From: Syntrophorhabdaceae bacterium
GTDB taxonomy: Bacteria > Desulfobacterota > Syntrophorhabdia > Syntrophorhabdales > Syntrophorhabdaceae
DNA length: 17,944 bases
NCBI GenBank assembly: GCA_026415015.1
Contig: JAOAHW010000165.1
Location: forward strand, 1 to 17,944
Direction: 5' to 3'
The notes below the pieces were generated by a model. The model was not told where the DNA came from and searched no databases. It saw only the letters and a list, made by a program, of their open reading frames with translations. Position 1 is the first letter of the stretch. Every line of letters starts with the position of its first letter. Shown here piece by piece: positions 1-7,531 of this stretch. A program made the translations under genes and the position numbers.

Positions 1-1
1 G

Positions 2-259
2 TATAGTTATGTCCTTAAACCTCTTATAGTCATGGATGTAGTACGGCAGGACAACAACCACAGCAGATGCAGCAACACCTACAAAAAAAGTAAAATTTGC
101 AATATAGAGACCCCAGGAGACATCTCTGCCCATGCCTGTTATACCAAGGCCATCTTCAAGCTGCTTAAGATAAGATAAAAAACCTGTTACAACAAGGATA
201 AAAAAGAATCCTATCCACAACCAGTATCTTGAACTGCCCTTTAATGCCTTTTCTATCAT
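2..259 (-). CDS. dsrP: DsrP, NrfD-like membrane subunit of DsrMKJOP (N-terminal part)
   Basis: This is the first 86 codons of an integral membrane protein that runs off the left edge. The ATG lies at 257-259, with a GAGG ribosome binding site four bases upstream, just after the dsrO stop at 266-268. The translated part contains two hydrophobic segments (about residues 14-31 and 56-74) and the stretch GRDVSWGLYIANFTFFVGVA, which is typical of the NrfD/PsrC-like DsrP family. DsrP is the polytopic quinone-interacting subunit that works with the ferredoxin-like DsrO and cytochrome DsrJ on the periplasmic side of DsrMKJOP. Gene order (J-O-P) supports the call. I read this frame directly from the sequence. 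Only the N-terminus is present. Confidence 0.9.
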   Translation of the reverse strand, partial: MIEKALKGSSRYWLWIGFFFILVVTGFLSYLKQLEDGLGITGMGRDVSWGLYIANFTFFVGVAASAVVVVLPYYIHDYKRFKDITI

Positions 260-265
260 AAGTCC

Positions 266-1018
266 TCAGAAGATATAGAATACCCTTGGCCCTGTGCCAA
301 GATAGGGTCTACGCTGTATGCTAAATCTCGCCCTCAATGCCCTTGAGATATCTGATTCAGGGTCGTTTAGGTCCCCAAAGATAAGAGCCTTTTCAGGGCA
401 AGTATCAACACAGGCAGGAATAAGACCCTGTGAAAGCCTCTCCTCGCAGAAACTACACTTCTCCACAATACCTTTTATCCTGTTTGGGTAATCCGTGTTT
501 ATCTTTTTTAGAAAAGGCCTTGGGTCCCTCCAGTTAAAGCTCCTGGCACCATATGGACAGGCTGCCATACAGTATCTGCAGCCTATACATCTATGGTAAT
601 CCATCATAACTATGCCGTCTTCCCTTTTCCACGTTGCCTTTGTAGGGCATACCTTTACACATGGTGGGTTATCACAGTGGTTACAGAGACAGAGGACTGA
701 GAGATTCTTTAGCATGCCCTTGTTAAAGAGATTTGTCTGGTCAGAAAATACTACCTCATATGGTGATTGCCATATCCACCGAAGTCCGTCTTTAGGATTA
801 TCAAATTCAGGGACATTATGGATGAGATGGCATATATCTATACAATCCTTGCAGCCCTCTCGCCTTGCACAGGCACTAAAGCTTACTGCCATAGCCCAGG
901 TCTTTGTTGATTTTTTTTCCTCCTTTGCCCTGGACTGAGATATGATGTTTACAGTCTGATGGGCTGCTACCCCGAAGGCCAGCACACCTGCAAATTTTAA
1001 GAAATCCCTCCTGTTCAT
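266..1018 (-). CDS. dsrO: DsrO, periplasmic Tat-exported 4Fe-4S ferredoxin subunit
   Basis: A 250-residue iron-sulfur protein that passes electrons between the periplasmic cytochrome DsrJ and the membrane subunit DsrP. The N-terminus is a twin-arginine signal (RRDFLK at residues 3-8, then a hydrophobic stretch ending near SRA-31), so it is exported folded with its clusters. Cysteine groups are visible at about residues 50/56/59/63, 112/115/120/124, 144/147/150/154 and 188/191/203/207, enough for up to four [4Fe-4S] sites. The spacing resembles NrfC/HybA-type ferredoxins. Its ATG overlaps the dsrJ stop by four bases (ATGA), a sign of translational coupling, and dsrP begins six bases after its stop. 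Length is normal for DsrO. Confidence 0.95.
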   Translation of the reverse strand: MNRRDFLKFAGVLAFGVAAHQTVNIISQSRAKEEKKSTKTWAMAVSFSACARREGCKDCIDICHLIHNVPEFDNPKDGLRWIWQSPYEVVFSDQTNLFNKGMLKNLSVLCLCNHCDNPPCVKVCPTKATWKREDGIVMMDYHRCIGCRYCMAACPYGARSFNWRDPRPFLKKINTDYPNRIKGIVEKCSFCEERLSQGLIPACVDTCPEKALIFGDLNDPESDISRALRARFSIQRRPYLGTGPRVFYIF

Positions 1019-1386
1019 TTCTCTGCCTTTACCTCAGGTATATGATGACAGTCCCAGCATTTTGGTTTTATTCCCCCATAATCGTGACAGCGGTCACAGA
1101 ACTCTGCCTTGTTGGAATGGCACTTAAGGCACGTGCCTGTCAGTCCTATCCTGTAGATGCCATTTATAGATATATATCTCTTTATCCCGTCTCTAACATA
1201 GGCGTTTCTCCACCTTTCAAGGACCTCCATATGCCTCTTTCTCATATAAACTGTGCTCTCCACACAGTCTCCTTGAGGTACCTTAAGCATTGGGACATAG
1301 TATGTCCTGCCTGTTATGATATTATACCCCACAGGGCTAAAAAGTATTATGAGGAAACAGACAAGTCCAGCTATTATCTTCAACAT
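1015..1386 (-). CDS. dsrJ: DsrJ, membrane-anchored triheme cytochrome c
   Basis: A 123-residue protein with an uncleaved-looking N-terminal hydrophobic anchor (residues 3-20) and exactly three CXXCH heme c motifs: CLKCH (86-90), CDRCH (97-101) and CWDCH (110-114). Three hemes in a small anchored protein between dsrK and dsrO is diagnostic of DsrJ. Cys41 (in PQGDC) and His52 (in RKRHM) lie before the heme motifs. In characterised DsrJ one heme has an unusual His/Cys ligation, and Cys41 is the natural candidate here; that is inference by family. It acts on the periplasmic face of DsrMKJOP. The ATG follows the dsrK TAG by two bases with AAAGGA upstream, and the stop overlaps dsrO by four bases. 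Confidence 0.95.
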   Translation of the reverse strand: MLKIIAGLVCFLIILFSPVGYNIITGRTYYVPMLKVPQGDCVESTVYMRKRHMEVLERWRNAYVRDGIKRYISINGIYRIGLTGTCLKCHSNKAEFCDRCHDYGGIKPKCWDCHHIPEVKAEK

Positions 1387-1388
1387 AA

Positions 1389-2990
1389 CTATCCTTTTTC
1401 TTCAGCCATAATGGGCTCGCCTCTTAGATTTGTATCCCTTTGCTTTTCCCCCTTCATAACAAGGGCATTTCCCACAAGCTCATGGACACCACAGACCTCA
1501 ACACCAGGGACCCAGTATTCAAGTAAAGCAGGCAGCGCTGCCTTATCTATAGCGCACATACAGGCCAGCATATTTACCCCATACCTTTTACGGACATAAT
1601 CAACGGCATTTGCCCTTGGCAGACCACCTCGAAGCCTCATCTCTAAATTCTCATCTGCACCGAGCCCTGCACCGCTTCCACAACAGAAGGTCATCTCCTT
1701 TATGGTGTTTTCTGGCATCTCAAAGAAATGATTGCATGTGTTTTTTATAATAAAACGTGGCTCCTCAAAGAGCCCTATACTCCTTGCAGGATTACAGGAA
1801 TCATGGAATGTGACCCTCCATTTATCATTCCTTGTCTTGTCAAGATTGAGCATATTGTTGTATATAAGGTCTGCTGTAAATTCTGTTATATGGACCATCT
1901 TTGTAGATTTGGCATTATCGAATCTTGTCCCTGTGATAGGTGATACAGGCACCTCAAGAAAGTCAGCAGGCCCGTTGAATGTATCCATGTACTGATGGAT
2001 TGTCCTCCACATGTGGCCACACTCACCACCTAATATCCATTTTACCTTGAGTCTTTTTGCCTCGGCATATATCTTGGCATTCAGCCTCTTTGCAAGCTCC
2101 ATAGAGTGAAAGAGGCCAAAGTTTCCACCCTCTGATGCATAGACACTCCATGTGTAATCAAGACCTATCTCGTGGAAGAGCATAAGGTATCCGAGGAAGG
2201 TGAACCAGTGGGGACTTGCAAAATAATCAGCAGAGGGGGCCACAAAGAGGACCTCAGCACCTTTTCTGTTTATAGGTGCCTCTACCTTTATGCCTGTTAA
2301 GTCTTTTATCTCATCTATGGCAAAATCAAAGGTCTCTTTAAAGGCATGGGGTGGGACACCAAGGTGGTTACCTGTCCTAAAACAGTTAGATGCTGGCTCA
2401 ACAACCCACTGGATATTACATCCCACAAGATTAAGGAGTTCCCTTCCTATCATGGTGATCTCACATGTGTCTATACCATAGGGGCAATAGACTGAACATC
2501 TTCTACACTCTGTGCACTGGTAGAAGTAATAAAACCATTCCTTGAGGACATCTATAGTAAGCTCCCTGGCACCGGCGAGCCTGCCAAACAACCTGCCCTG
2601 GAGGGTAAAATATCTCCTGTAGACAGACCGCAAAAGCTCTGCCCTTAAAACAGGCATGTTCTTCGGGTCACCGGAGCCTAAGAAAAAGTGGCACTTGTCT
2701 GCACAGGCACCACAACGGACGCATATATCCATAAAGAGCCTAAAGGAGCGGTTCTTTTTTAACAGGTCTGCCATACCATTTAATATTATCTCTTTCCAGT
2801 TTTCAGGGAGCCTCCAGTCTATATCAGATGGTTGCCACTCCCTTGGATTAGGTAGCTCTAAGTACTGCTGATGCTTAAGCGGTGCTCCATAACAGTATCT
2901 CCCCTTTTTGAATTCCACCTCTGGGTCCATCCAGTCCTCTTTTTTGGGGATAAGGTCTATGTCTTTTTTTAATTCATCTGGTTTTTCCAT
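1389..2990 (-). CDS. dsrK: DsrK, HdrD-like cytoplasmic catalytic subunit of DsrMKJOP
   Basis: A 533-residue soluble iron-sulfur protein related to heterodisulfide reductase subunit HdrD. It is thought to reduce the DsrC trisulfide/disulfide with electrons from DsrM. Two classical [4Fe-4S] motifs are seen: CVRCGACADKC (90-100) and CTECRRCSVYC (159-169). The C-terminal half has CCG-type elements: GGECGHM around Cys324, HDSCN (Cys399), FCCGSGAGLG (Cys436-437) and CMCAID (Cys477, Cys479). The last cysteine pair is CxC rather than CxxC, unlike the paralogue further upstream in the operon. The ATG is at 2988-2990 with an AGGTAAG-like site upstream, 12 bases after the dsrM stop. Length and partners (M before, J-O-P after) are as expected. 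Confidence 0.95.
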   Translation of the reverse strand: MEKPDELKKDIDLIPKKEDWMDPEVEFKKGRYCYGAPLKHQQYLELPNPREWQPSDIDWRLPENWKEIILNGMADLLKKNRSFRLFMDICVRCGACADKCHFFLGSGDPKNMPVLRAELLRSVYRRYFTLQGRLFGRLAGARELTIDVLKEWFYYFYQCTECRRCSVYCPYGIDTCEITMIGRELLNLVGCNIQWVVEPASNCFRTGNHLGVPPHAFKETFDFAIDEIKDLTGIKVEAPINRKGAEVLFVAPSADYFASPHWFTFLGYLMLFHEIGLDYTWSVYASEGGNFGLFHSMELAKRLNAKIYAEAKRLKVKWILGGECGHMWRTIHQYMDTFNGPADFLEVPVSPITGTRFDNAKSTKMVHITEFTADLIYNNMLNLDKTRNDKWRVTFHDSCNPARSIGLFEEPRFIIKNTCNHFFEMPENTIKEMTFCCGSGAGLGADENLEMRLRGGLPRANAVDYVRKRYGVNMLACMCAIDKAALPALLEYWVPGVEVCGVHELVGNALVMKGEKQRDTNLRGEPIMAEEKG

Positions 2991-3002
2991 TATATTTCTT
3001 AC

Positions 3003-3992
3003 CTATCTGTCCAGTGGTATCCCTGCCTCTTTTAGGGCATCTTTAAATTCATCCTCCCACTCTTCATATGTATGAACCTTTACAGGGTAATCCCAGGGGT
3101 TTATGTGTCTTTTCATGCGGCTATTGTTTTTCAGGTTCCTTGTGGGGCTTAAAAACACACCGGCCATGTGCATGAGTTTGCTGTGGGGTATATAGAGGGT
3201 CAATATGCTTACAAGGCCAAGATGGACATAGAACATGGCACCGAGACCCTCATGGACCATGGGCTTTAAGTATATGAGGCCCATAATAAAGGCCTTTGCA
3301 TCAAGGATATCTATTCTGTATATATGTCTCATAAGGATTCCAGACAAGATAATGCCACCCAGGAGGAAAAGTATAAAATAGTCAGCAGGGAGGGATATGT
3401 ATCTTATCCTTGACCTGAATCTCCTGAAAAGGAGATACAAAATAGACAAAGATATAAAGACATTGCTGATGTAGACACCTGGCATAGTAGTCTCAAATAT
3501 ACCATCAAGACCCTGAAGGGATATAATCCAGGAAGGGACAGGTTCTAAAAACAGGCGTAGATGCCTTAAGATTATAACAAGAAGAAACCAGTGGAATAAA
3601 AGAGCACCTACCCAGAGGAGTTTATCGCTGCTGTATATAATCCTTTTCTGTTCCCCATAGAGATTAGCCCTGTCATTCCTGAAAAGGGACCGAAAAAACA
3701 GGACCTCACCTAGGACCCTGAATAGTACACCCAAGCCTGTCACAGGGCTATCTATCTTACTGGAGCGTATCCATGGAAGTGACCTCTGCTGGCCACAGAC
3801 AGTGGGTATGTGGAAAGGCACAGGGGATGCTGCCCATCTTATTATCCTCGCTATAAAGCCTACGAGGGCAAGGATAAAACAGAGATATGGCAGGATAATA
3901 CCGAAAACCAACTGGAGGTTATATACCTTTACCCCTATGTAGATAACAGCGGCAATACCTGATACAGCAAAAAAAGGCAAGATTATCTTCAT
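3003..3992 (-). CDS. dsrM: DsrM, NarI-like cytochrome b subunit of DsrMKJOP
   Basis: A 329-residue integral membrane protein of the NarI/HdrE type that holds heme b and exchanges electrons between menaquinone and DsrK. Several hydrophobic segments are visible (about residues 4-20, 27-48, 128-148, 176-190, 206-221 and 254-270). Candidate heme-ligand histidines sit in FHWFLLVIILRHLRLF, MRHIYRI and YVHLGLVSILTLYIPHSKLMHM. The cytoplasmic tail contains SPTRN and HTYEEWEDEF, features I associate with DsrM. It immediately precedes dsrK. The ATG overlaps the stop of the RsbRD-like gene by four bases, so translation is probably coupled. It is closer to textbook DsrM than the second DsrM-like gene at 6113-7018. 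Confidence 0.93.
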   Translation of the reverse strand: MKIILPFFAVSGIAAVIYIGVKVYNLQLVFGIILPYLCFILALVGFIARIIRWAASPVPFHIPTVCGQQRSLPWIRSSKIDSPVTGLGVLFRVLGEVLFFRSLFRNDRANLYGEQKRIIYSSDKLLWVGALLFHWFLLVIILRHLRLFLEPVPSWIISLQGLDGIFETTMPGVYISNVFISLSILYLLFRRFRSRIRYISLPADYFILFLLGGIILSGILMRHIYRIDILDAKAFIMGLIYLKPMVHEGLGAMFYVHLGLVSILTLYIPHSKLMHMAGVFLSPTRNLKNNSRMKRHINPWDYPVKVHTYEEWEDEFKDALKEAGIPLDR

Positions 3993-4504
3993 AAACCTTT
4001 TCTTTTATTCAAGACATCAATATTTTTCATCATCCTGTGGTTCTGTTTCCTCATCTCACCCATCCTTATACGGTGGATATCCTCACGACAACCCATATAC
4101 ATGTCAAATAAGACAAGGGCTATCTCATCTATCTTTTCATAGAGACCATTTAGTTCTTCATCAAGGATGCCTTTGGTGCTATCCCCTTTTACCGCCTCTT
4201 TTAATATTTTTTTCAGCATAAAGACCAAAGATATAGCCTTAGAAGGAGATATATCCTGGACAGCCATAACCCTCATAATCCTGTCTGTGGCATATCTAAA
4301 ATCCTCATTTTTACCCTCTCCAAGAAGCCAATCATATATAGACTCAAGCCCTTCATTTACTATATATCCTAAAGGATTTAAAAACCTGTCCTTTTCAGTT
4401 TTATAAAAAACCGCTGCATCTGGGGGATATTGATCCATAATCATGTTAGACCACATACTCAGTATATCAGACCTTTTTTCCAAGAGGACTTCTCTTAAAT
4501 CCAT
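3989..4504 (-). CDS. RsbRD N-terminal-domain regulator-like protein
   Basis: A 171-residue, mostly helical soluble protein with no signal peptide or membrane segment. The pattern (helix, then SMWSNMIMDQYPPDA, then DRFLNPLGYIVNEGLESIYDWLL, then further helices) fits the RsbRD N-terminal domain, a non-heme globin-like sensory domain found in stressosome regulators. No STAS, kinase or DNA-binding domain follows, so the protein is just this domain plus a short basic tail (MRKQNHRMMKNIDVLNKRKGL). It is sandwiched between the second dsrMK-like pair and dsrM; its stop overlaps the dsrM ATG by four bases. Genes of this family are, to my knowledge, seen next to dsrM in other sulfate reducers, but the function is unknown. 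A GGAG lies about 15 bases before the ATG, so initiation looks weak. Confidence 0.75.
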   Translation of the reverse strand: MDLREVLLEKRSDILSMWSNMIMDQYPPDAAVFYKTEKDRFLNPLGYIVNEGLESIYDWLLGEGKNEDFRYATDRIMRVMAVQDISPSKAISLVFMLKKILKEAVKGDSTKGILDEELNGLYEKIDEIALVLFDMYMGCREDIHRIRMGEMRKQNHRMMKNIDVLNKRKGL

Positions 4505-4515
4505 TTAATGTATTG

Positions 4516-6111
4516 TTATCTCCATTCCCATTCTATAAAGGGTTGTTTCATGTCTTCCATGGCATTTACAATGAGTTCCACAAGGCCACCATAGAGGATG
4601 TTACACCTCTCAAATACATGGTAGTAATTGAAAATGTCCCTTATCTGACCTTTACAGTTGGAGCAGGGGGCACAGACATACTTTTTTATATCAGGGGAGA
4701 TAATATCAGAGAAAACCTCAAGGATCTGTTTTAGCTTTATCCTCCCTGATACTGCGTTTCGCCAGTCCGGGAAGTTCATAGATTGCATGATAGCAAATCC
4801 ACTGCCACCACCGCAACAGTAATTTTCCACGCCATGGGGCTCCATCTCTCTAAACTGCGGGCATATCTTTTTCAGTATCTTCCTTTGAGGCTCCACAATC
4901 CCCATGAGCCTCACCATGTTACAGGGGTCATGGAGGGTTACATGAAAATTATTCCTTGAAGGGTCAAGTTTAATCCTTTCATTTAATACAATATCAGCAA
5001 GGATAGGGAGGGCACTCTCTCTCGGGATGTTTAAATCACCTGTCAAGACCCTGTCTGCTATGACTATCATGGCCTTATGGGCATGCCCACATTCACCCAC
5101 ATTTATCTTTTTTACCTTCAGTGCCTTTGCTATCTCTGCATGTCTCCTTGCAATACGGGCAAGCTGGATATCATCATACCAGACCCCATAATTTACTGCA
5201 TCGTATCCTGCAAGGTCGCTGGATAGAGTCCAGTCTATACCTGCTGCATCAAAGATAATGGCAAAGGCCATGGTGTTTTCCGGCCAGGACATAAACTCAC
5301 CGGCATTATGGATGAGGAGTATCTCAGCCCCTTCTCTGTCTACAGGTATCTTTATGCTTTTGCCTGTCTTCTCCTCTAACTCTTCTTCCATAAACTCTAT
5401 TATGTTTGCAAAGGCCTTAGGGGTGATGCCAGTAGATGAACCTGTCTTCATTTGCTGCATTGTCCCTGATTCATGGAGTTCCTTAGGTGCTATACCCATC
5501 TCCTGGCTGAATATCTTTCTTATCTCGTGGCTAATTAGGGCATTGTCCACACCAAGGGGGCATGTCTGGGCACACCTTCTGCATAGTGTACAACGATATG
5601 CCAGTTCACCAAGCCTTGCAATAAGCTGCCAGTTGAGTTCTATATCACTGTTAGTGAGTTTTAAAACAAGACCTGATCTCTTTTTTATGTATTTGTTGAT
5701 AATACGCCGGAGTATCTCAGGCCTGTAAGTAGGTCTGTATATCTCTTTTTTTCCAGAGGCAATATATGCTGGGCATGAGTCATTACAGAGTTGGCACTTA
5801 ACACAGTATTCCAGTGAGTGATAGAGGGGTTGTAGGAATGTCCAGTTGTTTTCAGGGCTTAAGAGTTTTTCAAGACCTGAGAGAAATCTCCCTATAAGCG
5901 TCTCTTCCTCTTGTCTTGTCTTTGGTCTTTGTATGCCTATGGCAACAATACCGTCAAGGGATGCCTCGTATCGCATTTTTTGTTCATCTGAGAGTTCCCT
6001 TATAGGAGGTTCAAAAGAGGGGTCATCATAGGGATGTGGCAGGGGGATGAGTTCTTTGGGGTCGATCTTGACAAGCCTATCTAAATCTTTGCCTATGTCT
6101 TTTATGTCCAT
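4516..6111 (-). CDS. Second DsrK-like, HdrD-family iron-sulfur protein
   Basis: A 531-residue DsrK/HdrD-type protein, clearly a paralogue of dsrK rather than a copy. It has CVKCQLCNDSC and CTLCRRCAQTC (around residues 103-113 and 174-184 from the ATG) for two [4Fe-4S] clusters. CCG elements follow: GECGHAH, HDPCN, YCCGGGSGF and CAPCSNCK. The last retains a CxxC, closer to HdrD than the CxC of the true DsrK. It should be the cytoplasmic catalytic partner of the cytochrome b encoded just upstream. Two starts are possible: a GTG at 6138 without a ribosome binding site, overlapping the previous gene, or the ATG at 6111, one base after that gene's stop with GGAAAG nine bases upstream. I chose the ATG. 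TmcB/HmcF-like subunits are alternative relatives. Confidence 0.85.
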   Translation of the reverse strand: MDIKDIGKDLDRLVKIDPKELIPLPHPYDDPSFEPPIRELSDEQKMRYEASLDGIVAIGIQRPKTRQEEETLIGRFLSGLEKLLSPENNWTFLQPLYHSLEYCVKCQLCNDSCPAYIASGKKEIYRPTYRPEILRRIINKYIKKRSGLVLKLTNSDIELNWQLIARLGELAYRCTLCRRCAQTCPLGVDNALISHEIRKIFSQEMGIAPKELHESGTMQQMKTGSSTGITPKAFANIIEFMEEELEEKTGKSIKIPVDREGAEILLIHNAGEFMSWPENTMAFAIIFDAAGIDWTLSSDLAGYDAVNYGVWYDDIQLARIARRHAEIAKALKVKKINVGECGHAHKAMIVIADRVLTGDLNIPRESALPILADIVLNERIKLDPSRNNFHVTLHDPCNMVRLMGIVEPQRKILKKICPQFREMEPHGVENYCCGGGSGFAIMQSMNFPDWRNAVSGRIKLKQILEVFSDIISPDIKKYVCAPCSNCKGQIRDIFNYYHVFERCNILYGGLVELIVNAMEDMKQPFIEWEWR

Positions 6112-6112
6112 T

Positions 6113-7018
6113 CTACTGTTCTTTCCAGGGTTTTCCACTCATTATATGGGGGCCTGACCAGGTAATCTTATTGTCAAGCTGCTTTAAAAGTTTCTTTTCA
6201 AGCTCCCCACCCCTTATATTTGGCGTATCTTCCCAGCGGATGAGAAAAAATGCAAAAAAACGGGTTATATAGTGGAGGGAGCGGGTAAAGGGTAGATAGA
6301 TAAGAAACAGATCAAAGAATATTATATGCACCATTGTCGCTGTTTCAACACCTATAAAATTAAAGGTAATGAGGCCCACCCAGAATTGTCTGTATTCCTG
6401 TAGATCAGGGTCAGTATAGTGCCAGGAGTAAAGACCACTTAGGAATACTGCAAGGGTAAAGAGATACATGAAAAACTGTAGGGGCGAGGCATAGGTCTTT
6501 AGATTTTTATCAATAACCCTGTTTATCAAGATTATGATACCTCCTATTGCCCCAGAGATGAAGCTTATAACCCCTGTGAGAAGTATGGCATAATAAAAAA
6601 ATCTCCCTATTACATCTGGTGAATCATGAGATATGGATATGCCTGATACCATAAAAAGTGCACCCATGAAGCATAGTATATGAAAGGTAATTATGAATAT
6701 AAATCCTATGTGCCATGGGTATAGACCCAACCAGTAAAAGAGATTTTTTTTAAAATATTCATCGAGGGTAAAATAACCCCTTAAGAGCCATAAAATCCCT
6801 TTTAGATTACGCCTTTTTCTTGCCATATCCCACCAGTTGCTTTTTTCAAAACAAGACCCACCATATTGGTATGCCTCTTCATGGATTACAGGATAGAGCT
6901 CCCACCTAAGATGGACAGGGAGCTTAAGATATTTGATAATTTTAACAGTATAGGCAACTATGATGAAGGTGTATGCAAAGTAGGTAAGGATGGCAATGAA
7001 GGCATTCATAGAATTCAT
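6113..7018 (-). CDS. Second DsrM-like cytochrome b (NarI family) membrane protein
   Basis: About 301 residues, polytopic, with hydrophobic segments near the N-terminus, in YPWHIGFIFIITFHILCFMG, in the following GVISFISGAIGGIIILI, and in MVHIIFFDLFLIYLPF. Histidines in these helices (WHIGF, FHIL, VHIIF, LHYI) are plausible heme b ligands. It pairs with the HdrD-like gene that follows one base later and is likely its quinone-linked membrane anchor, as DsrM is for DsrK or TmcC for TmcB. The start is uncertain: in-frame TTG (7027), ATG (7018) and ATG (7009) lie in a 9-bp tandem repeat, and none has a Shine-Dalgarno sequence. The TTG is inside the arm of a large hairpin, so I prefer the ATG at 7018. 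Confidence 0.85.
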   Translation of the reverse strand: MNSMNAFIAILTYFAYTFIIVAYTVKIIKYLKLPVHLRWELYPVIHEEAYQYGGSCFEKSNWWDMARKRRNLKGILWLLRGYFTLDEYFKKNLFYWLGLYPWHIGFIFIITFHILCFMGALFMVSGISISHDSPDVIGRFFYYAILLTGVISFISGAIGGIIILINRVIDKNLKTYASPLQFFMYLFTLAVFLSGLYSWHYTDPDLQEYRQFWVGLITFNFIGVETATMVHIIFFDLFLIYLPFTRSLHYITRFFAFFLIRWEDTPNIRGGELEKKLLKQLDNKITWSGPHIMSGKPWKEQ

Positions 7019-7030
7019 AGGATTCAAGGG
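7004..7030. repeat. Three tandem 9-bp repeats at the start of the second dsrM-like gene
   Basis: On the plus strand the units are ATTCATAGA (7004-7012), ATTCATAGG (7013-7021) and ATTCAAGGG (7022-7030). Read on the minus strand each unit supplies an in-frame candidate start codon (TTG, ATG, ATG) followed by AAT. The third unit is also part of the adjacent hairpin arm. I read this directly. Confidence 0.75.
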
Positions 7031-7070
7031 ATATAGGGTTCTATGTGTTAGACCCTAAATCCTTGAATCC
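7020..7070 (-). terminator. Strong hairpin directly downstream of dsrC (attenuator/RNA stabiliser)
   Basis: The arms 7020-7039 and 7052-7070 pair as 10 perfect base pairs (GGATTCAAGG with CCTTGAATCC), a one-base bulge, two pairs, one mismatch and six more pairs, around a 12-base loop. It starts 24 bases after the dsrC stop, beyond a G-rich purine tract. There is no U-run after the hairpin on the minus-strand transcript, so it is not a classical rho-independent terminator. Inference: partial terminator or 3'-end stabiliser that would let dsrC be more abundant than the downstream membrane genes. Confidence 0.6.
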
Positions 7071-7094
7071 TGTCCCCCTCCCCCCTTTTCTTTT

Positions 7095-7412
7095 CTACAC
7101 ACAACCTGTAGGTTTTGGCAGGCCTGCAATCTTACATGCACCCTTTGCTGGGCCTGATGGAAAGAGCTGGTAGATCTTTTTCAGGTCAAACCCAGTCTGT
7201 TTTACCAGCATCCTGATAGGTGGTGCTATCTCATATTTGAGATAATAATCTCTCAGGTAATTCACCACCTTCCAGTGTTCCTCTGTCATGGGGTATGCCT
7301 GCTCAAGCTTTGCCAGGTCTTCAGCGATTGCCTGGTTCCATTTTTCAGGCTCTTGGATAAAGCCGTCCTCATCGATCTCAATCTCCATGTTACCGAGGGT
7401 TGCCTTTGCCAT
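7095..7412 (-). CDS. dsrC: DsrC, sulfur-carrier substrate protein of DsrAB
   Basis: A complete 105-residue DsrC/TusE-family protein. The flexible C-terminal arm carries both essential cysteines: Cys93 (in GACKIAG) and the penultimate Cys104 (TGCV), separated by ten residues. This is the arrangement of true DsrC, which forms a trisulfide with sulfite-derived sulfur on DsrAB and is then reduced by DsrMKJOP. The conserved core WNQAIAEDLA, LTEEHW-like (PMTEEHWKVV) and LRDYY are present. The ATG at 7410-7412 has a near-perfect AAGGAGGT nine bases upstream, the best ribosome binding site in the locus. This suits a protein known to be very abundant. It sits 119 bases after the YHS gene and is followed by a strong hairpin. 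Confidence 0.97.
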   Translation of the reverse strand: MAKATLGNMEIEIDEDGFIQEPEKWNQAIAEDLAKLEQAYPMTEEHWKVVNYLRDYYLKYEIAPPIRMLVKQTGFDLKKIYQLFPSGPAKGACKIAGLPKPTGCV

Positions 7413-7531
7413 AGATCTTAACCTCCTTAATGTAAATTTTTCTAAATTGATCTTTGGTGTATCTTAACCATATACCTCTTTGCAAGGCTGTGTTGCTTTT
7501 TTTAGCCTTTTCCTATTGATAAGACAATTTT
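7413..7531 (-). promoter_or_regulatory. 119-bp dsrC leader region with strong ribosome binding site
   Basis: This is a large non-coding gap within an otherwise tightly packed cluster. It contains the AAGGAGGT of dsrC (about 7421-7428) and an inverted repeat AAGGCT/AGCCTT (7484-7489 and 7504-7509, 14-base spacer). A TTGCAA and TAAGAT pair exist on the minus strand, but the spacing (13) is too short for a convincing sigma70 promoter. A separate dsrC promoter or a processed leader is possible but not shown. Confidence 0.4.

Noticed and set aside
612..938. Open frames on the strand opposite to the dsr genes (this and many others)
   Set aside because: They are antisense shadows of clear genes and show no recognisable protein features or ribosome binding sites.
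4516..6138. GTG start at 6138 for the second DsrK-like protein
   Set aside because: It has no ribosome binding site and overlaps the upstream gene by 26 bases; the ATG at 6111 has GGAAAG at nine bases.
7440..7500. Sigma70 promoter in front of dsrC
   Set aside because: TTGCAA and TAAGAT are only 13 bases apart; no pair with 16-18 base spacing was convincing.
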